Shown: one piece after another, positions 1 through 8,911 of the stretch
Layout: each line of letters starts with the position of its first letter
Numbering within the stretch: position 1 is the stretch's first letter
DNA from: Aphanothece saxicola GSE-SYN-MK-01-06B
Lineage (GTDB): Bacteria; Cyanobacteriota; Cyanobacteriia; PCC-6307; Cyanobiaceae
Direction: 5' to 3'
Assembly (NCBI GenBank): GCA_019359745.1
Contig: JAHHGT010000006.1
Location: forward strand, 89,371 to 153,370
DNA length: 64,000 nucleotides
The notes under the pieces: generated by a model
Told to the model about the DNA's origin: nothing
Seen by the model: the letters and a program-made list of their open reading frames with translations, nothing else
Database searches by the model: none
Made by a program: the position numbers and the translations under genes

Positions 1-625
1 CCCCATTGTCATGGCCGTACATGCTGTCGAAACCACGCACGGAGAGCACGGCCGCCTGGGACGGATCAATCCCTAACCGATCCAGGCATTGCCGGGCTGT
101 GGCCTCCGCCAAGGGGGAATTCTCCAGCACAAAGGCAATGTCATACGACAAGCGTGCTTGCACCCCTGCGGCGCAAAGTCGCTCGAAACTTTCGGCATCC
201 CGCACACAGACAGCCGCCAGGCGCTTGAAATAGCGCTGCAAAAGGAGAAAGCTGAGGCCGTGGCAGGAGCGTGGAATCGACTGGCCGAACAGGATGGTGT
301 GCTTCGGGCTATGCCTCAGTTCAGCCAGATTCTTGAGGAACGCCTTGGTAACAAACCATTCACGCGAGTTATTAAAGATGTCTCCCCCAACGCTGACATA
401 GACCGCGCAGTTCCTGGGACGTTCAGGCAAGAACGTGACCCCAAGGGTGGCATCGGGATGTTCATCCTGAACGCAACCCACCAGCTCTACATCAGGCAGC
501 AACTTACGAAAGGCACTGTAGATGGCTGCATCCCCCAGATTCAGGGTGCTGTAGGCGTTGATCAGGCCAATGCGCACGGGGGAAGGCAGAAGAAGAGAAC
601 AGTGATGAAAACGGTCTTGAGCCAT
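1..625 (-). CDS. Polysaccharide pyruvyl transferase family protein, 3' part missing at window edge
   Basis: Reading leftwards from the ATG at 625, the frame stays open for 208 codons and leaves the window, so the C-terminal part is absent. The N-terminus carries a Rossmann-like start with the family signature NLGDAAIY near residues 27-34, then VGGDIFNN near residues 75-82 and VRDAESFE around residue 138. These match the start of the PF04230 family, which transfers pyruvyl groups (or phospho-sugars) onto polysaccharide units in the cytoplasm. It lies downstream of the GT8 gene on the same strand and next to an exopolysaccharide operon, which fits a role in glycan decoration. The exact donor and acceptor cannot be told. 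Confidence 0.72.
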   Translation of the reverse strand, partial: MAQDRFHHCSLLLPSPVRIGLINAYSTLNLGDAAIYSAFRKLLPDVELVGCVQDEHPDATLGVTFLPERPRNCAVYVSVGGDIFNNSREWFVTKAFLKNLAELRHSPKHTILFGQSIPRSCHGLSFLLLQRYFKRLAAVCVRDAESFERLCAAGVQARLSYDIAFVLENSPLAEATARQCLDRLGIDPSQAAVLSVRGFDSMYGHDNG

Positions 626-878
626 CTAACGCTTGATGCTTGAATCCAGAGCGAAGCAGGAGCTAGCCATCAATTCTCATCTTATCAGCCCAGCTCAAAA
701 GGCAAAGATGGGATGGAACGGGTCGCCCTCTCGACGCGACCTATGCAGGACCGGCAACCAATCAGAAGACTTGTTGTGAGCCGCAAGCCCTGGATTCCTC
801 TCGGCTGAAGGGGCCAGGCAGGTCGAGCAAGCCAGGCCATCAGCGATCAACACGTCTAGCCTGGCAGCACAGACAGAA
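626..878. other. Intergenic region between pyruvyl-transferase-like gene and GT8 gene
   Basis: No convincing gene is seen in these 253 bases. On the minus strand an AT-rich stretch has TAAGAT (679-684) preceded at 15 bases by TTGCCT (700-705). This could be a weak promoter for the pyruvyl-transferase-like gene, but the spacing is short. Confidence 0.3.
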
Positions 879-1769
879 TCAGGAAGATCGAACGAGGCGT
901 CGCAGTTTCCCCTTCACCATCTCCAAGGTAGGAACAGAACGGACAAACTTACGATAGGCCGCTCCTATACCAAACAATTGAACCGGACGCTGACCAGCAA
1001 AGGCAGTGCGGTCCAGCAGTGCAAACCATCGATCTTGAAAGTTTGCGGCATAATCAGCATGCCACGGCTTGACTTTCCCGAGGAAATGGATGATGCCGTC
1101 TGAAAAGTTGGCATCGGCTTTGCCCTTGGTGGTGTTCCATTTCGGATCGAGAACCACCCAGTCGCCAGCCAAAACAATATTCAGAGCATCCTGATCCATT
1201 TGGTCAAGCAAATCATAGTTATCCTGTGCAACCACCAAAGCCTTCGCCTGGATCTCATGGCGTCTCCACGCCTCCAGATCCATGACTATCACTCCTGAGT
1301 TAAAGTACTGCTGAGGGTTCTCTAACTTCAACTTGTCACGCAGGCGCTGCTGCTGCTGTGGAGTGTCGATACCACCATCAATAACGCAAGCACTGGATTT
1401 ACCCTGCAGATCAAGAGTCTGCAGCTCGAGCAGGTCCGAACAAACGATCAAGTCTGTATCCAAGTAAATGCAGCGGGAAACATCCGCCAGGTATTCTGGG
1501 ATAAAGAAACGGGCATAGGGAGATTTGCTCTTGACAAGCAGAGTGCTGCGGAAGTTATTGACCCGCTCTAAATCGAAATCGATGAAGCTGATTGTGCCAA
1601 GGTTGGGAGCTTGCCAGGAATTGGAAAGGCTCTGCTTATCCTCGAGGGATAGATCAACGCAAATGGCATAGACATTAAGGGTCGTACTACAAGCCTCCAA
1701 AGCAGAACGAACGGTGACCGCCGCTCCCCAAAGATAATTCGCCGTTGCCACAATGACAATGTTAACCAT
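879..1769 (-). CDS. Glycosyltransferase family 8 (LPS-type) protein
   Basis: This 296-residue protein starts MVNIVIVATANYLW, as GT8 enzymes do, and carries the nucleotide-sugar metal site YLDTD (DTD at residues 104-106). It also has the FNSGVIVMDL motif and DQDALN, and ends its catalytic domain with HFLGKVKPW, the HxxGxxKPW signature of the family. GT8 enzymes are retaining, metal-dependent transferases that use UDP-glucose or UDP-galactose in LPS and capsule assembly. I chose the ATG at 1769 because GAAGG lies just upstream and the fold begins there. A TTG at 1796 would add nine residues. It is transcribed away from the exopolysaccharide operon. The sugar specificity is unknown. Confidence 0.85.
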   Translation of the reverse strand: MVNIVIVATANYLWGAAVTVRSALEACSTTLNVYAICVDLSLEDKQSLSNSWQAPNLGTISFIDFDLERVNNFRSTLLVKSKSPYARFFIPEYLADVSRCIYLDTDLIVCSDLLELQTLDLQGKSSACVIDGGIDTPQQQQRLRDKLKLENPQQYFNSGVIVMDLEAWRRHEIQAKALVVAQDNYDLLDQMDQDALNIVLAGDWVVLDPKWNTTKGKADANFSDGIIHFLGKVKPWHADYAANFQDRWFALLDRTAFAGQRPVQLFGIGAAYRKFVRSVPTLEMVKGKLRRLVRSS

Positions 1770-2590
1770 CGTACCTTCAGGGACCTGCCTTACCAATTTA
1801 GCTCAGCATTGTGATTCAGACTCGTCATGCTGGCCAAAGTGGCCGCCAAATCTGACAGGACTCCGGTGATTTCTATAGTTTGTCTCTTGGGGTTTGCCGG
1901 TGCCCGGGGGTAACATGATTAAGTTTGATGGTCAAGTCTAGATTATGGTCGTTCGATGTTGCAGTAAAGCCGTCAGGCAAGGCCCTCGGAGCTGACATCA
2001 GGCAACGGAAGCCATCACTCACTCCTCGGAGTGTGGCGAGAGTTCATCAAAGCGTGTCACGCAAGGCTCGGGGAGAGGGCCAGGGCTCACCCAATGGTTC
2101 AGCTTGAATCCGGATCTGGCAGGTGCCACGCCATCGCCAGTAGCGTTGAGATGGCGTGCATCACCACCTGCAGGCCATCCCTGCGACGTGGCCAAGCCCG
2201 CCAGACCACAGCTGCTGTGAGCCACTCAGGTCCTAGCCTCGCCGTCAGCGTTGGAGTCAATGGCGGAGAAAGCACCCCGGTGCCGTCGCGCCCGTTGGCC
2301 AAAGACTTAAGGGAATGAACAGGATAGTCGGCACGCACGGAACGACTGCGCAGGGCTAGGCTTGGATATTGGGAACTTTGGGAGGCGCCGACACCACCGA
2401 AGACTGACAGACCAGCCAAGGGCAAGGCGGACACACGTTGAACCGGTCCTGGATTCAGGCGACAGGAATCATCAAGCGATTGAGTGAAGGATCGGCAATC
2501 GCGCCGGGTTAAAGCCCTTAGCTCACCACTACTGACACGCTAAGCTTGAGTGATGAAGTCAATCAAGGAATCTTCCCTAGATCGACACTG
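1770..2590. other. Long apparently non-coding region between divergent polysaccharide genes
   Basis: About 0.8 kb separates the GT8 gene from the export-protein gene. Short open frames occur on both strands, the longest being a 111-codon minus-strand frame at 2099-2434, but none shows a recognisable domain or consistent codon use. A six-base inverted repeat (CACTCC/GGAGTG) lies at 2020-2033. The region must hold the promoters for both divergent transcription units and may contain a decayed gene. Confidence 0.4.
1872..1877 (-). promoter_or_regulatory. Possible -10 box for the GT8 gene
   Basis: TATAGA on the minus strand lies about 100 bases before the chosen ATG at 1769, inside the most AT-rich part of the gap. 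No good -35 box is present, so this is only a candidate. Confidence 0.22.
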
Positions 2591-3634
2591 ATGTCGAAAC
2601 TTCAATCATGGCTTCTTGGAGTGGCTTGTTTTGTTGGCACTTCAGGATCGGCATGGGCTTTACCGATCTCACCAGGAGATCGGGTCAAGTTGACCATTCC
2701 GGAAGGGGAGGAGTTCAGTGGAATCTTTGAGATCAATCTGAACGGAGAGCTTGAGCTTCCCTTTTCCAAGGGCATCTATGCTGTGGGTCTTGAGCCGGAA
2801 CAGCTTCAGAAGCGTGTTTTTCAAGCCCTGGTGCAACAAGGCTTTTTTCAGCCATCTTTTCTCAGGGTCAGTCTGAGCGTCATCCAATGGGCACCTGTCC
2901 CGGTCTTTGTCATTGGTTCCGCTTTTCAGCCTGGCCGGTTATTGATCAACGAGTTGAGTGACGTCGAGCAGACCCAGACTCCTGTTCAACTTTCGGGGCA
3001 AGCCCCGCTCAATCGGATGCTCACCACGGCCCTCCGTCGTGCAGGAGGCATTACTCCAACGGCCGATGTCGCCGCGATCCAGGTGAAACGAGGTTCGAAA
3101 AGGCAAGTGATTGACATGTCCGGTGCTTTCACGGGAGAACCATTTAACGACATCCCACTCATTGCCGGTGATCAAGTCATTGTTCCGGACACCGGTACCG
3201 TCAATCCACTCATCGTTCGCCCTTCTCAGATTACGCCCGCTGAAGTTGAAATTAACATTTCCAATCTGACCGTCCCTGCAGCTGGAAACTCTGTTGCTGG
3301 TATTGGCACTCAGGCCAGGAATTTTCCCTATGGATCTCGTCTCTCCCATGCGGTTATCTCGGCCAACTGTGCTGGTGGAACCATGGTCACCAATGCGCGA
3401 CGCCGAGCCATCCTGGTGAGAACAGAAAGGATCTCGGGCAAGACGACTGCCTACGAAAGGGGAGTAGAAGATCTTCTTCGCTCATCTACAGACAACGCCA
3501 ACAACCCCTATCTCATGGCAGACGATGGTGTTGCTTGTTACGACTCCAAGATGACCAACTTCCAGGCTGTCCTTGGCATTTTTACTCAGTTTCTGAATCC
3601 AGCTGTTTTGATTTATGATCGCAGTATTCCCTAG
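2591..3634 (+). CDS. Polysaccharide export protein, Wza-like (poly-export + SLBB)
   Basis: The ATG at 2591 gives a 347-residue protein with a clean signal peptide (about 23 residues, ending GSAWA) followed by the poly-export domain (residues about 25-110, start PISPGDRVKLTI). An SLBB-like segment follows (about 115-205, with RRAGGITPTADVAAI and AGDQVIVPDTG). The last 140 residues match nothing I recognise. A TTG at 2546 is in frame but would bury the signal peptide. Wza-type proteins form the outer-membrane channel for capsule or exopolysaccharide. It is the first gene of a plus-strand operon, six bases ahead of the chain-length gene. Base composition is near 50% GC, unlike the rest of the window. 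Confidence 0.85.
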   Translation: MSKLQSWLLGVACFVGTSGSAWALPISPGDRVKLTIPEGEEFSGIFEINLNGELELPFSKGIYAVGLEPEQLQKRVFQALVQQGFFQPSFLRVSLSVIQWAPVPVFVIGSAFQPGRLLINELSDVEQTQTPVQLSGQAPLNRMLTTALRRAGGITPTADVAAIQVKRGSKRQVIDMSGAFTGEPFNDIPLIAGDQVIVPDTGTVNPLIVRPSQITPAEVEINISNLTVPAAGNSVAGIGTQARNFPYGSRLSHAVISANCAGGTMVTNARRRAILVRTERISGKTTAYERGVEDLLRSSTDNANNPYLMADDGVACYDSKMTNFQAVLGIFTQFLNPAVLIYDRSIP

Positions 3635-3640
3635 AATCGA

Positions 3641-5152
3641 GTGAAAGACTCTCCACCGTTCATCAGAAGAATCAAGCCTAAGGTGCAGGCCGTGCAAGAA
3701 CCCTTGGGCAAGGCGACACGACTGTTTGCTGAACAGTTCCGAAATATTCCTGGGTTGAAGGTACCCGATCCAAAGGGGTGGTGGAAAAGACTGAGTCGAA
3801 CCGACAAGCTTCGCTGGAGTCGCTATCTTTTCGTGTCCACTTGCACGAATGGCTTGATATGGGGTACCAGTATTCTGTATCTCGCACTTGCGAAGCCTGT
3901 CTATACCAGTTCCTGGGCTTTGGTCCTACCTGGAAGCGCCAACGCTGTGAATTTAAGCCTGCCTGAGATTGGTCAAGCCACGGCATCGAACGAATCCCTC
4001 GGCTTGGCAACCTTTGATCCTCGTGCCAACTATGAATACATCTTCGTTAGCGAACAGGTTTTAGCAAGGGCTGCCAAGATTGCGAATATCCCTAAGGCGG
4101 ATTTCGCCAAGCCTCGCATTAAGAACATTGATAATACAACGCTGATGCAGATTGACACCACCGGTCCATCTCCCTTAGATGCACGCAAGCGTGCCTATGC
4201 GTTGCATGACGCCATGGTAGAGCGTCTCAATGAGCTCCGTGTCAGCGAGATCGAGCAGCGGCAGGGTCCAGCACAGGAGATTCTGCTGGAAACCCAGCAG
4301 AAGCTTGAGACGGCGCAAAAACAAGTTTCTGCATACAAGCGCCAGTCTGGCCTCACTTCTATCGAACAGGTTGAAATCCTGTCGGCTAATATTGAGCAGC
4401 TACGCAAACAGAGAGCCGAACTTGCTGCTCAGCAATCACAGGCTGAGAGTCGATTGCAGAAGTTGAGTCGTAGCCTGGGACTGTCTCCTTCAGAGGCCGC
4501 AGATGCGTTCAAGTTGCAGGTTGATCAGATCTTCCAACAAAATGTGAAGGACTACAGCGAAGCCACGTCTATACTCAAGGTCCAACTGTCTAAGTTCGGC
4601 CGCAATAATCCTCGGATTCTCAAAGAGATCAAGCGGCAAGAGTCTGCCAGACAGGCAATGAATCAGCGTGCCACAGAGCTGCTCGGTCGCCCTCCATCGA
4701 CCCAGACTCTCACAAAACTGGCGTTGACTGGTGCCAGTTCGGGCCGCGATTCACTCTTCCAGAACTTGGTGAACTACCAGTCAGATGCGTCTGGTGCAGC
4801 TTCACAGGTTCGCAAGCTTGATCAGCAGATCAGCTCTCTGGAGGGGCGACTCAGGCTGATGTCCCAGAGACAGTCTTCGTTGGAGAACCTTAAGCGGAAT
4901 GAACAGATCGCAGAAGCAGTTTTTGCATCCACATTGGCCAAACTGGATCTTGGTCAGGCGAACATCTTTGCAGCTTTCCCGCTGATTCAGATTGCTGTTG
5001 AGCCATCCTTGCCAGAAAAAGCTACGTCACCGAAACGAACCTTGGTGCTTGCTGGTTCAGCATTTGGTTCCATCCTTACGACTGTAGGTCTTTGGATCCT
5101 ATGGATTCGCAAGCCTTGGATCAAACGAGTTGCCAATTGGATTTCTACATAA
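3641..5152 (+). CDS. Chain-length determinant (Wzz / polysaccharide co-polymerase) family protein
   Basis: This GTG-started 503-residue protein has one membrane segment near residues 65-88, a long periplasmic part with coiled-coil helices (about residues 190-420, rich in Q, E, K and L), and a second membrane segment near 470-490. That is the Wzz/Wzc-N architecture that sets polymer length in the inner membrane. No Walker A or B motif and no tyrosine-rich tail follow the second membrane helix, so the autokinase domain of Wzc is missing. It lies six bases after the export gene and before the polymerase, as expected for Wzx/Wzy-type synthesis. Confidence 0.82.
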   Translation: MKDSPPFIRRIKPKVQAVQEPLGKATRLFAEQFRNIPGLKVPDPKGWWKRLSRTDKLRWSRYLFVSTCTNGLIWGTSILYLALAKPVYTSSWALVLPGSANAVNLSLPEIGQATASNESLGLATFDPRANYEYIFVSEQVLARAAKIANIPKADFAKPRIKNIDNTTLMQIDTTGPSPLDARKRAYALHDAMVERLNELRVSEIEQRQGPAQEILLETQQKLETAQKQVSAYKRQSGLTSIEQVEILSANIEQLRKQRAELAAQQSQAESRLQKLSRSLGLSPSEAADAFKLQVDQIFQQNVKDYSEATSILKVQLSKFGRNNPRILKEIKRQESARQAMNQRATELLGRPPSTQTLTKLALTGASSGRDSLFQNLVNYQSDASGAASQVRKLDQQISSLEGRLRLMSQRQSSLENLKRNEQIAEAVFASTLAKLDLGQANIFAAFPLIQIAVEPSLPEKATSPKRTLVLAGSAFGSILTTVGLWILWIRKPWIKRVANWIST

Positions 5153-5165
5153 CAAGGGGTCTTCA

Positions 5166-6497
5166 TTGGGACTTAAAACGCTTCTTTCAAAGGCATTCCA
5201 GTCTGAGGATGATCTTCGGCCGAGAAATTGGCCTGAACGATTGGTCTGGTGGTCCATTGTCTGTACCTATCCTATCTGGCTCGTCGGTGGACTCTATGTT
5301 GTGGGATCCGTACTGTGCTGGCTACTTCTTGGTTGCCTGCTGATCAAGATCCTGGCCCGAATGGATCACCCAGAGGACAATGAAGAGATTTCCATATCAC
5401 CTGTGATCTGGCTTTGGATCATCGGCATGATCATCATGGAAGTTGCCTTGATTGCTGGACATGTCAACTTCAACCTCGGGACTGGAGCGATCATCAAGTC
5501 CACGATTGGTTGGGCCAAAGGCTGGGCCGCCCTGGCTCTCTATCCACTGGCGGGAGCTCTGCCGATTCGGAGCAGCATTCCTACACGTGCCATTTGCATC
5601 GTGGGCTTTCATACGCTCCTGATCATGCCGCTTCTTCTGCTAACCCCGCATCTGGGCCTGCCAGAAGTGCTCTATGTCTCGCCACTGAGAGCCGTCGGTG
5701 GCCCAGGAAATGAATTCTTTGATGTTCCACTCTACGAGATTGACGGTAGCACCGGTGACCTTCGCTGGCGGCTCTTCTCCCCTTGGGGGCCAGCCCTTGG
5801 TTTTGTTGGAAATATCAACTTCATGATATGTCTGCTGGAAAAGGATCGAAAATGGAAGGTTCTCGGCATCATTGGCTCGATCGTCATGTGCTTCGTCTGC
5901 AAGTCGCGCCTTGCCCAGCTTGCCATCATCTTGATCCCAACCGTTACGGCGGTGGTTTCCAGGCTCCGCAAACCGTCTATGCTGATATCTCTTGGAGTTG
6001 TATCCTATCTTGGTGGTATCTTCGCCACCTCCATTCTTACTGCCATCAGTGATTACTGGGAAGGCTTTAAAGGCGCTCGGGCTGGCTCTACGCGTGTTCG
6101 GTTTGCGTTAAAGCGAATTGCGTTCCATCGCTGGGAGACAGAAGCTCCGATCTGGGGGCATGGTGTTGTCGAGGGCGGCCCCCACCTGGTTGAGTACATG
6201 GCCATTGGCTCCCATCACACCTGGGCTGGGGTTCTTTTTGTGAAGGGGATTGTTGGCTTCGTCGCTCTGGCTGTTCCCATGTTGGTTACAGGGCTTGATC
6301 TCTTGCGCCGTGCAGCTAGTTCCCGCTATCAACTTGGCTCAGCTGGACTGGGAATCATCATTCTACTCTTTATGTACACATTTGGCGAGAACCTCGAGAT
6401 TCTTGTGTACCTCTTTTGGCCAGGAATGTTGATCATGGGAATGGCCCTGCAGGAGAAGAAAGGCCCCCTCCAGCCTGAGGTTCTGCCCGTATCGTGA
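5166..6497 (+). CDS. O-antigen ligase/polymerase-like membrane protein (Wzy-like)
   Basis: The product is a hydrophobic protein of about 443 residues with roughly ten predicted membrane helices and a larger loop between residues 165 and 290, typical of Wzy/WaaL proteins. Sequence conservation in this family is low, so the call rests on topology and on position between the chain-length and flippase genes. No ATG is suitable. The TTG at 5166 has AAGGGG eight bases upstream and avoids overlap with the previous gene, while a TTG at 5130 would overlap it by 23 bases. It would join lipid-linked repeat units on the periplasmic face. Confidence 0.7.
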   Translation: MGLKTLLSKAFQSEDDLRPRNWPERLVWWSIVCTYPIWLVGGLYVVGSVLCWLLLGCLLIKILARMDHPEDNEEISISPVIWLWIIGMIIMEVALIAGHVNFNLGTGAIIKSTIGWAKGWAALALYPLAGALPIRSSIPTRAICIVGFHTLLIMPLLLLTPHLGLPEVLYVSPLRAVGGPGNEFFDVPLYEIDGSTGDLRWRLFSPWGPALGFVGNINFMICLLEKDRKWKVLGIIGSIVMCFVCKSRLAQLAIILIPTVTAVVSRLRKPSMLISLGVVSYLGGIFATSILTAISDYWEGFKGARAGSTRVRFALKRIAFHRWETEAPIWGHGVVEGGPHLVEYMAIGSHHTWAGVLFVKGIVGFVALAVPMLVTGLDLLRRAASSRYQLGSAGLGIIILLFMYTFGENLEILVYLFWPGMLIMGMALQEKKGPLQPEVLPVS

Positions 6498-6599
6498 ATC
6501 AACCATCCAACCAGCAAGAAGCAGCTTTGATGCGATGATGAACCATCCAGTGGCAGGAGGCTGTCCAATGACAGCTCGGACGCGTGGGGTTAGCCCTTG

Positions 6600-7880
6600 A
6601 TGCGCCTGCTCAGCAGCCTGAAACGGTTCATCCCGAAGGATCGATTCATCCGCAACATCGGCTGGATGGGCGTCGGGGAGTTGGGAATTCGCGTCTCACG
6701 GCTGCTGGCCACGGTTCTGCTGGCCAGGCTGCTGAGCCCCAGGGACTACGGCCTGGCCGCCATCGTGTTGACGTCCGGCGAACTTGTCAAGGTCTTCACA
6801 CGCAACGGTATCGGCGACAAGATCGTGCAGGCCGATGAGGAGGATGTCCAGGAGATCTGCCAGACGGCATGGAGCCTGAACTGGATGATCGGCTTCAGCC
6901 TCTTTCTCGTGCAGATCATTGGTTCGTTTATCTTTGCAAGCATTTATAAAGACAACGCGCTCATCCTGCCGATCATCGTGGTGAGCTTCAGCTATCTGAT
7001 CTACCCACTCTCCATGGTCCAGACGGCTTTGGTGCGCAGGCAGAATCGGCTGAAGTTCTACAGCATGACCAACCTCGCAGCCGTTGTCACCGACAACCTG
7101 CTGACGGGGATCTTTGCACTCATGGGCATGGGCATGTGGGCGATTGTGCTGCCCAAGCTGTTGGTGGCTCCCGTCTGGGTCGCCATGATGTTGCACTTCG
7201 AGCCCTGGCGGCCTGTCATGACCTTAACGCTCAAGCGCTGGAAATCCGTGCTCGGGTTCGGCAGTCGCATCCTGGGTGTGGAGATGCTCAACACCTTCCG
7301 AGAGAATGTGGACTATCTGCTGATCGGTCGGTTCATCGGTGTCAAAGCGCTTGGGGTTTACTACTTCGCCTTCAACGCGGGATTGGGCCTGAGCCTGAGT
7401 GTGATCAATGCCCTGTCCGTCTCCATCTACTCCGACTTCTGTGACGTCAGAGGCCATCCCGCCGAACTGAAGCAACGCTTCAGCAAGAATCTGCTCACCA
7501 TCACCAAAGTGATCGTACCCGTTGTGGCGGTCCAATGCACCCTGGCCCCTATCTATGTACCGATTGTTTTTGGGCAGAAGTGGGTGACGGAGGGTGCCGT
7601 GCCGATCTTGATGCTGATCTGCCTGTCGGCCCTGTCACGTCCCTTTGCCAACGCCTCCTCGATGCTGTTCCGAGCCGTGGGCTTGCCCCAGGTGGATCTG
7701 CTTTGGAACCTGGCCTTCACCGTGGCCCTCACCGTGGCCATCCTGATCGGCACGATCTGGGGATCCCTGGGCGTGGCCGTGGCCGTGGCTGCGGCCCATC
7801 TCACGCTGCAGCCGATCTACCTGATGATGGGGCATCGGCTGCTGCGAAGGATTCAGATCACTCAGCCGGCAAGCCTGTAA
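6600..7880 (+). CDS. Lipopolysaccharide/oligosaccharide flippase (Wzx-like, MOP superfamily)
   Basis: This 426-residue protein with about twelve membrane helices begins with the family pattern MRLLSSLKRF, then GWMGVGELGIRVSRLL and LLSPRDYGLAAIV, typical of polysaccharide transporters (PST/Wzx). Such proteins flip undecaprenyl-linked repeat units across the inner membrane. The ATG at 6600 directly follows an in-frame TTG. It lies about 100 bases after the polymerase gene in the same operon and before the glycosyltransferases. Base composition rises here towards that of the rest of the chromosome. Confidence 0.83.
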   Translation: MRLLSSLKRFIPKDRFIRNIGWMGVGELGIRVSRLLATVLLARLLSPRDYGLAAIVLTSGELVKVFTRNGIGDKIVQADEEDVQEICQTAWSLNWMIGFSLFLVQIIGSFIFASIYKDNALILPIIVVSFSYLIYPLSMVQTALVRRQNRLKFYSMTNLAAVVTDNLLTGIFALMGMGMWAIVLPKLLVAPVWVAMMLHFEPWRPVMTLTLKRWKSVLGFGSRILGVEMLNTFRENVDYLLIGRFIGVKALGVYYFAFNAGLGLSLSVINALSVSIYSDFCDVRGHPAELKQRFSKNLLTITKVIVPVVAVQCTLAPIYVPIVFGQKWVTEGAVPILMLICLSALSRPFANASSMLFRAVGLPQVDLLWNLAFTVALTVAILIGTIWGSLGVAVAVAAAHLTLQPIYLMMGHRLLRRIQITQPASL

Positions 7881-8057
7881 GCCACCGTCGCAAGCCTGAG
7901 GCTTCAACATTGTCATGCCGTTGAGGGCGCGGTCAGCGCGCGGTTATGGTGATTGAAGCTTTCGAGCCTCGCTGCCCCCGCCGCAGGCCTGGATCTCGTT
8001 CGTGGTGCCATGGGTGCCATCAGAGCCATCCCTGACGTCCGCCCGCCTGACTGCCTC

Positions 8058-8903
8058 GTGAAGATCTACGCCATCTGCCTGATCAAGAACGAGGGCGATG
8101 TCATTGCTGATTGTCTGGTTCATGCGCTGACGTTCTGCGATCGCATCTTTGTTCTTGACAACGGCAGTACGGATGGCACGTGGGAAACCGTTAACGCCCT
8201 GGCGAAGCAATATCCAGCGATTGTGATTGAAGAGCAGCTCCTGGTGCCCTTTCGAGATGGGATGCGCTCGGTCGTCTACAACAAATACAACCACGAACTG
8301 GGTGATCGGGATTGGTGGCTGCGGCTCGATGGGGATGAGTTCCTCGAAGGGGACCCCCGGCAGGTGCTGGCCAAGGCCAACCGTGAAAAAGCTGACTTCG
8401 TGACGGCCTGGAATCTTCAGTTCTACTACACGGATGCCGATTACAAGAACTGGGCGTCCGAGAAGCTGGAAACCAACCGACCCATCACCGAGCGTCGTCT
8501 CTACTACTCAGCCAATTGGCGGGAATACCGCTTCTTCCGCAACCAGCCCGATCAACCCTGGAACGAGGCACTGGCCCCACAGTGGCCCGATGGACTCACC
8601 AAAGCCTGCTCGCAGCGTCTCTACAATCGCCACTACCCTTACCGCACTCCTGACCAGATCAAAGAAAAGCTTCAGGCCCGTTTTGGCCATGAACAGTTTC
8701 GCCATATCAACTCGGTCGACTGGACATCCAAGTTGTTGCCTGCGCGCCAGCTGAACCACTTCCAGGAAGGTCAGCCGCCAACGATCAACAAGTTCGATTA
8801 CTACGCCAAACGCCTGCGGATGATCCGCATCACCCTGATGGGGCGTATCAGGGCCATCTTGCGTCGGCTTCAAGGTGGCCACCGCACCAGCCATACGTCG
8901 TAG
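8058..8903 (+). CDS. Glycosyltransferase family 2 protein (first of three)
   Basis: The GT-A fold starts at KIYAICLIKNEGDVI, so I place the start at the GTG at 8058 (281 residues). Upstream in-frame starts at 7953 (TTG) and 8010 (ATG) would add residues unlike the family. The motifs are NGSTDGTWE near residue 37 and the metal-binding DGDEF near residue 95, with aromatic-rich sequence after that. This subgroup resembles WaaE/KdtX-like GT2 enzymes that keep NEGDVI at the N-terminus. It acts in the cytoplasm on a lipid-linked acceptor. The gene follows the flippase after a 177-base gap, the largest inside this operon. Confidence 0.8.
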   Translation: MKIYAICLIKNEGDVIADCLVHALTFCDRIFVLDNGSTDGTWETVNALAKQYPAIVIEEQLLVPFRDGMRSVVYNKYNHELGDRDWWLRLDGDEFLEGDPRQVLAKANREKADFVTAWNLQFYYTDADYKNWASEKLETNRPITERRLYYSANWREYRFFRNQPDQPWNEALAPQWPDGLTKACSQRLYNRHYPYRTPDQIKEKLQARFGHEQFRHINSVDWTSKLLPARQLNHFQEGQPPTINKFDYYAKRLRMIRITLMGRIRAILRRLQGGHRTSHTS

Positions 8904-8911
8904 CCGCCAGG

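Noticed and set aside
2099..2434. 111-codon minus-strand frame considered as a transposase remnant
   Set aside because: No DDE residues, terminal repeats or recognisable transposase segment could be found, so it is described only as part of the non-coding region.
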